From contig CM072523.1 in NCBI GenBank assembly GCA_036898135.1, forward strand, positions 28,497,149 to 28,561,148: a DNA stretch of 64,000 nucleotides. The letters run 5' to 3'. The notes beneath the pieces were generated by a model. It saw only the letters and a list, made by a program, of their open reading frames with translations, ran no database searches and had not been told where the DNA came from. The position numbers were made by a program, and so were the translations under genes. Below, one piece after another: positions 46,922 to 57,362 of the stretch (the stretch's first letter is position 1; the number at the start of each line of letters is the position of its first letter). Origin of the DNA: Oncomelania hupensis. Lineage: Eukaryota; Mollusca; Gastropoda; Littorinimorpha; Pomatiopsidae.

Positions 46922-48367
46922 TGTCGCGAAACGAAACGCTCGCGAGAATTTTTATTTTCCAAGTGCAAATTGTTTTATAGAGTGCCTGTGCTAGATTTAG
47001 AAATATGACGTCAATTTTGCTGCGTGTCAATCGCCATTTTGTGTATTCCTGGAAAAGAATAAAATGGACGATTTTTATCGATGATTCTTTTGTGTGAAAG
47101 TTTGTGATTAATGCCAATAATAAAATTTAGGAAAAGCAAAGAGGTTGTGAGCTATTAATTTTACAAAATATAATATTTGAGGTGATAGGTCATTTGTTTG
47201 CGTTGGGAAATTTTCATTGGTTGTTTTAATGATAAAAGTATGGTAACCTTAGTAAAATGAAACAGAGGCGAAATCGGTTAGGAAAACTGTCAATCAGTTG
47301 GGAAAGAGATCTAGACTGGACAGGGAGGATTCTACCCAAGCTCCGAGGCAACTTATTCTGTGGGGTGCCAACGACAGTTTAGCTGGAGGCTGAATGATGT
47401 CAGATGTGGTTGGGCCAGGAAGATAGTTGTTCCTCGACGTTTGATCAGCTTTAGCTGAAATTCTGGCACCGTAGGGTAAATATTTAGATTTTTCTTCATT
47501 CAAGATAATTTCCCAGAAGATTGATACGTGTGATGATTTGTTCATTGAATATATGTATTTTTCAGAGGAGAAAAATAGTTTGTTCATTGAATGCATTTGT
47601 TTTCCAGAGTAGTGAGATAGTTTGTTTGTTTGAATGCATTTCTTTTCCAGAGAAAGATAGTTGGTTCGTCTGAATGCAGTTGGTTTTCAGGGGACTGATG
47701 TGTTGATTAATCGTAACATGTTTTTCCAAGCAGAGCCGGACCTGAAGGAGTTTAAGTTTGTATGGAAATAATTTTCATGCAAATATCTAAGACTAGTTTT
47801 GTTCGGCAGGTGTTTTTATTCTGTGGTATGAATCGTCTTGGATCTACGTGACGATGTCATCTTTGAGACTGGCACTGGATTCTTCACTGACGTCTTGCTT
47901 ATGATCGGAGTGACTGATTCTAAGATGGAACTGTACGTTAACGAGGGCTACAGAAGTCACTGGTGGGTCATGGACAGCCTTTAGATCTAACGGCGACATC
48001 GACGTCAAGTTCCAGCTCCTATGAACTTTTCTACAATTAATCTAAAGACTGGTTTCTTCATTTGTTAACAACGATTTCAACGAGGACGAAAATAGAAAGC
48101 TAAGTAAAAAACCCAAACAAACATTATTTTCGGTAACCACGACGAAAAGTATCGCCAAATTATCGTTCCGATTTCGAAGAAAAAAAAACGGAATATAATA
48201 AAATAATCGAACTTGGAAAAACGTGTTATGTGTTTGTGAAGTGTTGGAAGTAAATGGTGTACCTTAGGTTTTTTTATTGAAATAAAACCATGTTCTGGGG
48301 TAAGTCATGAAAGTCAAGGAAGTCCTTCATCAGTAGTGATCACCCAGCAACACCCAGGTTTGCGACA
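46922..48367 (+). repeat. 3' LTR of the Gmr1-like element
   Basis: 1446 bp, TGTCGCG...TGCGACA. Compared with the 5' LTR it has a duplicated block near 47578-47625 (ATGCATTTSTTTTCCAGAG appears twice) and a small number of substitutions and one-base indels. The low divergence points to a fairly recent insertion. Confidence 0.95.
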
Positions 48368-48372
48368 GAGAT

Positions 48373-48594
48373 GAAAAAGAAAATGAACACCTCACAGGGA
48401 GCTGATGCCTACCGATAAATCAACAGTGACATTCAAAAAGGCATGCGCACAGCAATGCTGAACTGGATAGAAGATTAATGCCAGGAAATAAAGGACAATC
48501 TGAACAAGAACAACAGCAAGGAAGCCTACCAGACTGTGAAACGGCTCACAAATGTTAAGCAGCCCAAGGTCTCCACGATCCAAAGCAAGTCTGG
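48373..48594 (+). pseudogene. RTE copy D, segment between the two insertions
   Basis: Continues the linker between endonuclease and reverse transcriptase: NTSQGADAYR, then GMRTA, QEIKDNLNKNNSKEAYQTVK in broken frames. It ends at CTTGTGCCT where the next insertion starts. Confidence 0.85.
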
Positions 48595-48603
48595 CTTGTG
48601 CCT

Positions 48604-48968
48604 TCCTATCCTATCCTATCCTATTCTATCCTATCCTATCCTATCCTATCCTATCCAGTAACTTGAATGTCGCTGGGGCACCACAGATGATCGTTTAACC
48701 AGCCTACTCCATCTTTCTCTGTCCTCTGCAACCCTCATTGGCTTCGATCAGTGTCAAGCCAGTCCATTCGCGAATGTTGTCCTCCCACCTCTTTTTCTGT
48801 CTCCCTCTTCTTCTGCCTCCTTGCACCGTGCCTTGCAAGATGGTCTTTGCAAGGTCTGATGCTTTGGGTGACGTGGCCCTACCATCAGAGTTTCTGTTTC
48901 TTTACCACTGAGAGCATGTCATCGTGTTGTCCAATGGCTTGTGTGATGGTCTGTCGGATTTCATCAAT
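48604..48968 (-). mobile_element. RTE-like LINE, 5'-truncated copy E, nested in copy D
   Basis: Minus-strand 3' end of the same family (tail of about 11 TCCTA units, then GGGGCACCACAGATGATCG and CACCTCTTTTTCTGTCTCCC). CTTGTGCCT flanks it exactly at 48595-48603 and 48969-48977. Removing it rejoins copy D without loss, so it is a true insertion into copy D. Confidence 0.92.
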
Positions 48969-48977
48969 CTTGTGCCT

Positions 48978-49456
48978 ACAGAAGAACAAGAAATCTTGGA
49001 TAGATGGACACAGTACTGCTCTGACCACTACAACCACACACCAAATGGAGACCCATCTAATCTAGCATGTCCTCAGAACGGAGAAGAAGAAGAAATCCTC
49101 CCAATTCTCCGAGTAGAAGTTGAGGTAGCAGTGCAATCGCTGAAGAATGGGAAATCAGCGGAACAACAAATCTGAAGAATTGCTTCAAGCAGGAGGAGAA
49201 GCGATGATTGACGCTCTCATCATTATCTGTAACAAGATCTGGCAACATGGGGAATGGCCTACACCATGGACCCAGTCGCTTGTCATCAGCAAGACAAAAA
49301 AAGATGTGGAAGGACAACATTAGAGAATGGACTGGCTTGCCACTGAGCGAAGCCATGAGGGTTGCTGAGGACAGAGAAAGATGGAATACGCTGGCTAAAC
49401 GATCATCTGTGGTGCCTTCACGACGTTAGAGTTACGGGATAGGATAGATAGGATAG
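48978..49456 (+). pseudogene. RTE copy D, 3' remainder with internal deletion
   Basis: Reads EEQEILDRWTQYCSDHYNH, then EEEEILPILRVEVEVAVQSL, to TPWTQSLVIS near 49285. It then jumps directly to the C-terminal DNIREWTGLPLSEAM and a GGGATAGGATAGATAGG tail. About 1.6 kb encoding the reverse transcriptase core is deleted relative to copy F. Confidence 0.87.
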
Positions 49457-49462
49457 GCCAAA

Positions 49463-49894
49463 ATCAAAGCGATCGAAGGGTGGGTGTCTCACAAAGCCTA
49501 ATAGCAGACGACAGTTGAACGAGTTAGTGTTCGTACTTTTAACACTGTTGCACCGATTTTTGTTAAAACATTGGAATCAACCAAAGACGACATTTTCTTT
49601 TCCAAAGCAAATAGGCATTATAATATAAATAATATTTGTTAACACAAGGTATGTTTTTATAGGTGTAATAATATCGAGGAATATATCTGCAGCGATTCAT
49701 TTTAGGATTCCGTGAATCGTGTGTACTTTGACTCCTTGACGTACCCAAATATATTTTAAAAACTAAATTCTTAATACCTAGAGACATGTAATTAATAATA
49801 AACATTGATGGCTTATTATTACTATCTCCAATTGTTATTTAATCTAACGTCTTACGTGTTAAATATTTTTCAGTATATTCCTTCCGATGACAGT
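49463..49894. other. No gene recognised
   Basis: AT-rich. The stretch around 49580-49700 (TTTTCTTTTCCAAAGCAAAT...GTAATAATATCGAGGAATATA) is a diverged relative of 51500-51590, another low-copy repeat. Confidence 0.45.
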
Positions 49895-50150
49895 ATAAAC
49901 CACGCAAGGTCTATCGCACCGACTTTAAAGATCCTGATGCTCATGTCCTAGACACGTGAGTGCCGGCTACACAAATAACAACCAGCAAGCATGCCCAGGG
50001 TTGTGCTAAGTTGTCTGGGCGTCAGACTATGCACCCAAAGCTTGCAAGTGGGCGCCTCGGGCGGCTTGAGTTAGATCCTCTATCGGCCAGCGCCTTGAGC
50101 AGCTCTTGAGCTGGAAAAGTGAGCTATAAGAACGATGAAATAAATACGCA
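49895..50150 (+). repeat. Dispersed repeat S2, most complete copy
   Basis: CGACTTTAAAGATCCTGATG at the start; GGGCGCCTCGGGCGG, GTTAGATCCTCTATCGGCCA and GAGCAGCTCTTGAGCTGGAA in the body. Other copies or parts: 500-600, 4765-4985 (minus), 27060-27150 (minus), 62597-62690. SINE-like length of about 255 bp; no clear A/B boxes seen. Confidence 0.65.
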
Positions 50151-50347
50151 ACCAACTCCTTGAAGCATAGCCGTTGAGGGCGTATGGCGAAGGTCTATTT
50201 ACATGTAGATTTGTGTATTATTTAAGGTGGGTGGGTGGACAGGCGTTGAACTTGAACTTGAACTTGAACTTTGTCCTTTTATTTCACATAACTTTATTTA
50301 AATATACAAAATGACAAGAGGCTCATAGGCCTGGGGGCTGTATAGCC

Positions 50348-50348
50348 A

Positions 50349-50425
<77 letters not shown>

Positions 50426-50530
50426 GGATGCTATATACGCGCCTTTCCCCAAATCAATCAGCTCAAAGCGCGGCGATCTGTACCAACATACACGCTCACC
50501 TGTCTCATCCATCCACACACACACACACAA
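50348..50530 (-). repeat. LINE/SINE 3' tail with (AAT)n, second copy
   Basis: About 25 AAT units (with one slipped unit near 50389) followed by GATGCTATATACGCGCCTTT, AGCTCAAAGCGCGGCGATCT and ACCAACATACACGCTCAC, nearly identical to 19438-19520. Confidence 0.8.
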
Positions 50531-52032
50531 CAAATACATATCTATCACTATCTATCAAAGGGGGTGGAAGGTTTGAAGGGGGTGGGGGGATTGGGATACA
50601 CATAGCATTCGTACCATGAACGGCATTGTATAACACTACAACTACATTTACAATATATTCAGCAACTGGACTGACAAACACTAACGAATTTACAATCACA
50701 AAAATAAATGTGGCAACAAACTAAATACACAGAACGATACCAATTTAACATCATATCAATACAACACAATAAGACAAATAACACGTAAATCAGACAAAAT
50801 GTAAAGTAAAGAGTCAGCAGATTGCACTTTTAAATTCGAGAAAAAAAAACAAACTCTGGTTATAACCAAGAAGAAATGGTTATATCCAGGAAGAAAGCAA
50901 TCTAGAGGCAAATTCTATTTCAGTGTAATGATCGTGATGAGATACTAGTTTTATTTAAACAGAGAGAATATAATTCCAATAAAACGACTCAGTTTTAATA
51001 ACCTAGTTTAAGATTTTGAATTCATCCGTTGTTGCATTTTATACACATTTGTTGCAGACATAAATTATGTATTACTGCTCAGAAGTCATTGGTGATTTGT
51101 TTCATAATCGTAATGGCTACGCATCATAATGCAAATCATATGTCTGCTGCATTTATTCAGGTCTTCATGACTGCAAAGCATGACTGACATTAAGTTAACT
51201 AGGAATTCCTCAAAGGGAATTGAAATTTTAGCTTACAACGAAACCGCAGTTATTTAGTAGAGGATTATGCAGTCTGTGCAACATCCTATCGACGCCTTTA
51301 AGGACCACGAAATCTGAATTCGAGAGATCTATGATAAGTAGGCCTATCTACTTTCGAGACGTATCGGTTCTAGGGGAGATAACCGTTACGCATAATTATT
51401 CTACTTACAACGGCAAGTAAACAAGGAAGTGACTTGTATGTCTACTTCAACTCTGCTGCGGCGACATGTCATCATAGAGAACGATCCATCGTAGGCGATT
51501 TTTTCTTTTCACAAGCAGGTCAGCATTGTAACTTAAATATAATGCATGCTCGTAGGTGCAATAATCTCGAGGAATATAGCAGCTTATGTTTAGTTTCGGA
51601 TTGCTCGGTACTTGAGTAGACTCAGTCAATGACATTCATGCAGAAATAGAACAGCCAAATCAACGAGGGAGTGTACTGGAGTATAATGATATCTTTAAAC
51701 ACAAGATCGTCAAGTCTGCATTGTTCATAGCTTACATGTAGGTAAGATGTGTAGGATTATTGATATGACAGGCCTATAGGCCTAAATCAGTGATCAGTGT
51801 AATATGTCGACAGTATGAAGCACACATATTTAAGTTGCCGTCATGTTTCCTTTATGTTACCTTAACGTTCAACGTTGGTGTAAATAATTTTGTCACTTAC
51901 TAAATACATTTCATGGTAAAGGCATTCTTTGTAAATGTGGAGACGGGTTTATGTTCATATCAGTGTCCTGTTGTAACAGTTTACACTCTAACGGTTTTCA
52001 ACTAAGAGACCAAAGTTGCAGTGCGTGTTTAT
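50531..52032. other. No gene recognised
   Basis: Fifteen hundred bases of ordinary AT-rich sequence with no domain-bearing frame. 51500-51590 resembles 49580-49700. Confidence 0.5.
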
Positions 52033-52664
52033 GAAATCCCATTTATAAAATAGTTAATTTTCACCAATTTCAGCCAAATAATCTTATTTTCTAATTAACT
52101 TGTCTTGATTTTATTTGTTTACAAATAATGTAAGATTTCTATCAATAATATATTTTCTCCGTAAATAACTTAATTCATGATATAGGTAAATAAGGCATTG
52201 TTGCTAAATAAGGAATTATTTGCCTATATAATGCATTATTTAGGAGATGGTGTTAAATAATGTAATATTTAGAAATATTTGTAAATAATGATTTGTTTAC
52301 GTATATATTTTCATTATATAATGTGCTAAATGATGTATTATTTAGAAGATGTTGCTAAATAATGTATTATTTACGTACAAAATTCATTGTTTATGGACTG
52401 CAATTTTTATTGATTTTAAGGTAGGCACATGATATATTACTGTGAGGGTATGTGGTAGTGGTAAAGAAAATAGCAAAATCGTGATTTTAAGGTGTTTGGG
52501 GATTTAAAATAAGGCACCGCTTTATTACATTCTAGTTTTTTATTCGTTCGCATCTATACGAAACTGAAACGGTAACGGCTCCGTAACAGAGGGATCCATC
52601 ATTATTTCTGCATTGGCAACCTTGCCTTCAGAGTACCTCCGCCATGTCGATTGTCAGTCCTATC

Positions 52665-53588
52665 CTATTCTGTCCCATAACCCGGAGGTCGTAGGGGCAC
52701 CACAGATGATCGTTTAACCAGCATACTCCATCTTTCTCTGTCCTCAGCAGCCCTGATGGCTTCGCTCAGTGTCAAACCAATCCATTCTCGAATGTTGTCA
52801 TCCCACCTCTTTTTCGGTCTCCCTCTTTTTCTACCTCCTTGCAATGTGCCTTGCAGAATGGTCTTTGCAAGGCCTGATGATCTGGTGACGTGGCCATACC
52901 ATCGGAGTTTCCGTTTCTTCACCACTGTGAGCAGGTCATCGTGTTGTCCAATGGCTTGTGTGATGGTCTGTCGGACTTCGTCGTTGGTGATGTGTTGGGT
53001 ATAGGAAATGCCCAGAAGTCTTCTGTAGCACCTCATCTCCATGCTTTGTATTCTTCGTTGTATATCTGCTGTGAGGGTCCATGTTTCGCAAGCATACGGG
53101 AAGCTGGAGATTACAAGGGAGCGCAGCAGTCTTACTTTGGAATGTAGACTGATGGTCCTATCTTTCCAAATGGGCTTCAACCTTGTCAGGGCAGCAGTTG
53201 TTTGTGCGATCATGGAGAGAACTTCCTGTCGGGACCCATTGTCTGATACAATGGCTCCCAAATATTTGAAGCTATGCACTGTGTTGAGGGATGGGCCTTG
53301 GACTTTGATGTCCGTGTTGATGCCATTGGTGTTGTTGGTCATCATTTTGGTCTTCTCTGCACTTATTTCCATTCCATAAGCTCTGGAGGTGGTTTCAAGC
53401 CTCTGTATCAGCTGTTCAAGTTCTTGTTCCTCTCCAGCCAATCCATCAATGTCATCCGCAAAAGGAAGATTGGAGATTACTCTACCCCCTATGCTGACTG
53501 TGCCTTCGTGATCTGCAAGAGCATCTGACATGATGCGCTCTAGGAAGATGTTGAAGAGTGTTGGAGAGAGTAGGCATCCTTGACGCAC
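52665..53588 (-). pseudogene. RTE copy F RT catalytic core and C-terminus
   Basis: 307-codon frame continuing the protein: RQGCLLSPTLFNIF (motif B), PFADDIDGLAG (motif C with the catalytic Asp pair), KYLGAIVSDNG, and a C-terminal WYGHVTR...GRKRGRPKKRW basic region. It ends about 10 bp before the pentamer tail. Together with the preceding frames it would form one polyprotein of about 1,000 residues in an active relative; here it is in three frames. Confidence 0.88.
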
Positions 53589-53602
53589 ACCGATTGTTGT
53601 TC

Positions 53603-54517
53603 TTAACCAGTTCCCGATGACGCGGTTATGGAGGACTGCACTGGTAGCCTTGTCATACAGGCTTTGATGACTTCAATTATTTTAGGGCTGATGTTGTACA
53701 CTTTCATTGTTGCCCATAGAGCTGCATGCCAGACTCGGTCAAACACCTTCTTGAAGTCTATGAACACATGATATAGATGTTGTTGGTGCTGTAGGTATTT
53801 CTCACAGATTATTCTGAGGTTGAAAATCTGTTCAGTGGTACTTCGCCCTGCCCTGAATCCTGCTTGTTCTTCAGCTATGATTTGTTCAGCTTGGGGTTTC
53901 AACCTGTTGAGTATTATTTTCAGGAGGACTTTGCTGGGATGGCTGATGAGGCTGATGGTGCGGTAATTTTCACACTCCTGAAGGTTACCTTTTTTGGGAA
54001 GAGTGATGGCAAGCGACTGGGTCCATGGTGTAGGCCACTCCCCACTCTGCCAGATCTTGTTACAGATAATGGTGAGGGCATCAATCATCGCTTCTCCTCC
54101 TGCTTGTAGCAGTTCCGCGGGTATGTTGTCCACTCCCGCTGACTTCCCTTTCTTCAGCGATTGCACTGCTGCCTCAACTTCTTCCCGGAGAATTGGGAGG
54201 ATTTCTTCTTCTTCTCTGTTCTCGGGACATGCTAGAACTGATGGGTCTCCATTTGGTGTATGGTTGTAAAAATCAGAGCAGTACTCTGTCCATCTGTCCA
54301 AGATTTCTTGTTCTTCTGTAAGGCATAGGCCAGACTTGCTTTGTATCGTGACACTTGTTAGCCGCTTCACAGTCTGGTAGGCCTTCTTGCTGTTGTTCTT
54401 GTTCAGACTGTTCTCTATTTCCTGGCATTGATCTTCTATCCAGTTCTCCTTTGCTGTGCGCATGCCTTTTCGGATGTCATTGTTGATTTTTCGGTAGACA
54501 TCAGTTCCCTGTGAGGT

Positions 54518-54553
<36 letters not shown>

Positions 54554-55192
54554 CTCCCTTTGTTTACCACACAGATCCAAAAGTTCAGGTGTGATCCACG
54601 GCTTCTTCTTTGGTCGGTGCTTGCCAAGGATCTCAGTGGCGGCATCTGTCACAGCTGCGTTGAAGGTGGTGGTCATGATGTTGACATCTACTTCACCAGC
54701 TCCCAAAATGAGCAGTGGTGCAAATTTCCCTCCAATTGTGGCCTGAAATAGTTTTGCCACCTCCGGGTCTTGCGGTTTGTCCAGGTCGAACTTCAGTCTA
54801 GTGCACTTTGTTGTATTTACTCTCTTCAAGTGGAGCCGGAAAGACATCCTGACGAGATCGTGGTCACTTCCGATGTCTGCTCCTGGAAAAGTGCGTGTCC
54901 TGCCAATGTTGATGCTTGATCTGAAGCGTTTCTTGACCATGATGTAGTCGATCTGGTTGTGATGCTCCCCGTCGGGACTGTGCCATATCCATCGTCTGGA
55001 GTTTTTGTGGAGACCAAGCGTGTTTGCCAGTACCAGATTGTTGTATCTGGCAAACTCCAAGAGTCTCAGACCCCTGTCATTTGTCTCGTTGTTGCAGTGG
55101 GGTCCACATGTGTCTCCCCAGTTGTGGTGCGCATCTTGGCCAACCTTGGCATTCCAGTCGCCTTGCACTATGACTATGTCCTTCTTCGGCAC
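53603..55192 (-). pseudogene. RTE copy F endonuclease C-terminus and RT fingers/palm
   Basis: 529-codon frame: QGDWNAKVG and GSDHDLV complete the endonuclease. A linker with a polylysine tract follows at about residues 210-225. Then come reverse transcriptase fingers and palm (NYRTISLISHPSKVLLKII, AGFRAGRSTTEQIF, and motif A with VFIDFKKVFDRVW). The last ~15 residues are out of frame because of a missing T near 53665 in an otherwise TTTT run (copy B keeps it). Confidence 0.88.
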
Positions 55193-55925
55193 TTGGTCAA
55201 GGACCGCCTGTAGATTTTCATAAAAAAATCCTCCACTTTGCTGTCGTCATAGTCTGATGTTGGGGCATAGGCCTGGATGATGGTGATGTTGAAAGGGGCT
55301 GCTCTCAGACGGATGGTAATGAATCTACTGGAGACTGGGCGGCAACCCATGACAGTGGCTAGAATGTTCTTGTGGACCAAGAATCCAACGCCGTGTTCGT
55401 GCCTGTCATCTCTACCGCTGAAATAGAGTTTGTGGCCTTTGTCGGTCGTTGTTTCACCTAGGCCTTTCCAGCGCAGTTCGCTGATACCTAGAACGTTCCA
55501 TCGATAGTGGTCCAGCTCGTGGGCCAGTTCTTCTAATTTTCCTTCCGCAGTTAGGGTCCTGACATTCCAGGTTCCTATGACGACGTTGTTTCTCGTGCGG
55601 ATCTTGCTAATTTGTCCATTAGTAGCATACTTATCACCTCCGTCCTGGTGGCCAACGGAGGGCGCGGTCCTTGTGCCGGGCGACGACCGATTTGATATGG
55701 AATTAGTGGATAGCTTCATCATGTAGTTTGTCTTGGGCGAAAAAGACCTGGCGGTGCCCAATCCTCTCCAGGCTGTTGTCCACAGCCGAAATCCACGAAT
55801 GCAGTGTGGCTCGCCTTGGCCCTGAGCACGTGATCGTTGAACCAGTAGTAACGTGAGGTTCCTCCGCCCTGGCCGGTGATTTCTGTATAGAAGACTTTCG
55901 CCCCGTGATGCCGTGCTAACATCAC
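55174..55925 (-). pseudogene. RTE copy F leader and endonuclease N-terminal half
   Basis: The minus frame 55761-55174 has APE-endonuclease landmarks: VIGTWNVRTL, LGISELRWKG, the GVGFLVHK segment and QAYAPTSDYDD. A short frame just upstream (55925-55719) overlaps it and may be the original N-terminus or a leader peptide. The endonuclease nicks the target for target-primed reverse transcription. The frame is lost at the expanded T-run near 55225 and resumes in the next frame. Confidence 0.85.
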
Positions 55926-56765
55926 CCTTGTTAGTCGCCTCTTACGACACGCCGGTAAACGTTGGGTCTATTCTATTTAATGCCCGAACCCACAGAGCTT
56001 GTCAGTCCCATGTGCAAATTCCTGGTAGTTTCGAATAAGCTGCAATTAAAACATAATTCAACTCCAAATAACAAACGGAAGTACAGTCTCAACACAGTTT
56101 TTGGGTAAATAATTACAAAAAGAAAGCTTTTTTCTCTCTTCTGGCCCAGATGCTCAAACACTGAACATTCCCGCACAAAACTGACCTTCATCTTTCAACT
56201 TGTAATCGGGAAGTTACAGACGTACGTTTTATCTTCGAATTTGTAGAGTGATTTATGTTGAAAAATAAACTATTAACATAACTATTGCATTTCAAATCTT
56301 TAAAAAGATCTTGCATTTATAGAAAGCAGTAAAATTAAAAACACCAAGTTTTCAAGCGAATACTGGAATTCACTAAATAATGAAAAATGCAGTCCGTAAT
56401 AAATGTTTACGTAATTGTTTACGTAAATAATGCATTATTTAGCAATATGTTCTAAATAATACTTTATTTAGCAAATTCTCCTAAATAATGCATTATACAG
56501 GTTAACAAATAATTATTTAGAAAACTGTCTAAATAAAACATTACTTAATACAATCTGCTAAATCATGCATTATAAAGGTAAATACTTTTTTAAAATTAAG
56601 CAACAAAGCCTTATTTACCTAGTTGCGTAGACAATGTAATGTTTAGCTAAATAATAAGATATTTAAGGAGCAAAAATATTATTTAGAAAAACCTTACATA
56701 CAAATTAATGTTTAGAAAATATGCTCCTCTATAAGGATTAGCTGAAAGTTGTACAAATCAGTTGA

Positions 56766-57362
56766 TGGAAAGTTTATTATCGTGACAATGACTTTACAAT
56801 GTAATTTGATTTGCATTGTTATGATGTTAAAAGATAATGAAACTGACACTTGTCGCTCAAACCGACCGTTAATCTGCAAATGGTGGGCTTCCCTTCCGTG
56901 ATTAACACCTGTGACTACTACACACCCTTTTTCGGCATTGCTAGGTTTAGAACCAACGTAGATGTTACTAATAGGCCCATGAACAAATACATTTATTGCT
57001 GGGTATGACAAACGTTCCTTTGAAATAAATCAATTATTTGTTTTAATGTAAAATATATCCAATGATGAAACAGTCACTGTACATTGTAAACTGGTCTGTG
57101 ACGCAGAAACGTGTAAGGGGTTAGCCTTTACGGAAAAAAGATGAACTAAAACGTGAGTTTTGTTGTAGGTGGGTTTCACTGGTTTGACCGCAGAAGGTAA
57201 CTGCGTGTGAAAACCATGGAGAGATGTTATTTTTGGACGGTGTATGCTATGACTTTGACAAGTGAGTCTAGGTAAAGAACGTAAGGACAATGTATTTTAC
57301 AGAGCCTTGATATCATTTCTCTTCACTCCATTAGCATCCTGTGCTGTGTTCACTGCTGCAGG
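56766..57362. other. Upstream of the TRIM gene; no feature resolved
   Basis: A polypyrimidine-CTGCTGCAG|G acceptor-like site lies right before the start codon at 57363, so the gene may have a 5' untranslated exon upstream. No TATA-type promoter is assigned. Confidence 0.4.

Larger units (their letters stand above)
41489..48367 (+). mobile_element. Gmr1-like Ty3/gypsy LTR retrotransposon, internally deleted
   Basis: Bounded by direct LTRs of 1404 bp (41489-42892) and 1446 bp (46922-48367) starting TGTCGCGAAACG and ending GTTTGCGACA, flanked by GAGAT duplications at 41484-41488 and 48368-48372. Internal order is Gag (with a SCAN-like segment and a CCHC knuckle), protease (DTGAS), integrase N-terminal zinc-binding domain, then the end of reverse transcriptase with RNase H, polypurine tract, 3' LTR. 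Integrase before RT/RNase H is the reverse of ordinary Ty3/gypsy elements and is the hallmark of the Gmr1-like lineage, whose Gag is also related to SCAN domains. The integrase catalytic core and most of the RT are missing between about 46170 and 46222, so the copy is non-autonomous. Confidence 0.9.
40773..49456 (+). mobile_element. RTE-like LINE copy D, split by two later insertions
   Basis: Element parts in order on the plus strand: 5' leader (40773-40885, matching the reverse complement of 55885-55998), endonuclease (40890-41488), continuation after the LTR element (48373-48603), then 48978-49290 and, after an internal deletion, the 3' end with a GGATA tail (49291-49456). GCCAAA flanks the whole at 40767-40772 and 49457-49462, a possible 6-bp duplication. 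Most of the reverse transcriptase and the start of the endonuclease are deleted. The insertions at 41489-48367 and 48604-48968 are younger than this copy. Confidence 0.87.
52661..55998 (-). mobile_element. RTE-like LINE, near full-length copy F
   Basis: 3338 bp flanked by an exact 10-bp duplication TTGTCAGTCC (52651-52660 and 55999-56008). It has a 5' leader, endonuclease, reverse transcriptase and a short TCCTA-type tail. The uninterrupted target is seen in foldback copy 1 at the equivalent place (reverse complement reads TTGTCAGTCCGACC). Coding is broken by a 2-base gain in a T-run near 55223-55229 and a 1-base loss near 53665. A ~27-base T-run at 54523-54550 adds a polylysine stretch without breaking the frame. 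Confidence 0.93.
52033..56765. mobile_element. Foldback element copy 2, interrupted by RTE copy F
   Basis: Left arm about 52033-52410 and right arm about 56390-56765 are rich in the same TAAATAATGCATTATTTA modules as copy 1. The centre (52411-52660 and 56009-56389) aligns, reverse-complemented, to 17138-17748: shared phrases include GGATCCATCATTA, TTGCATTGGC, CCGCACAAAACTGACC and CAGTCTCAACA. Without the RTE it is about 1.4 kb. Its ends are diverged and I cannot define its target duplication. Confidence 0.8.
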
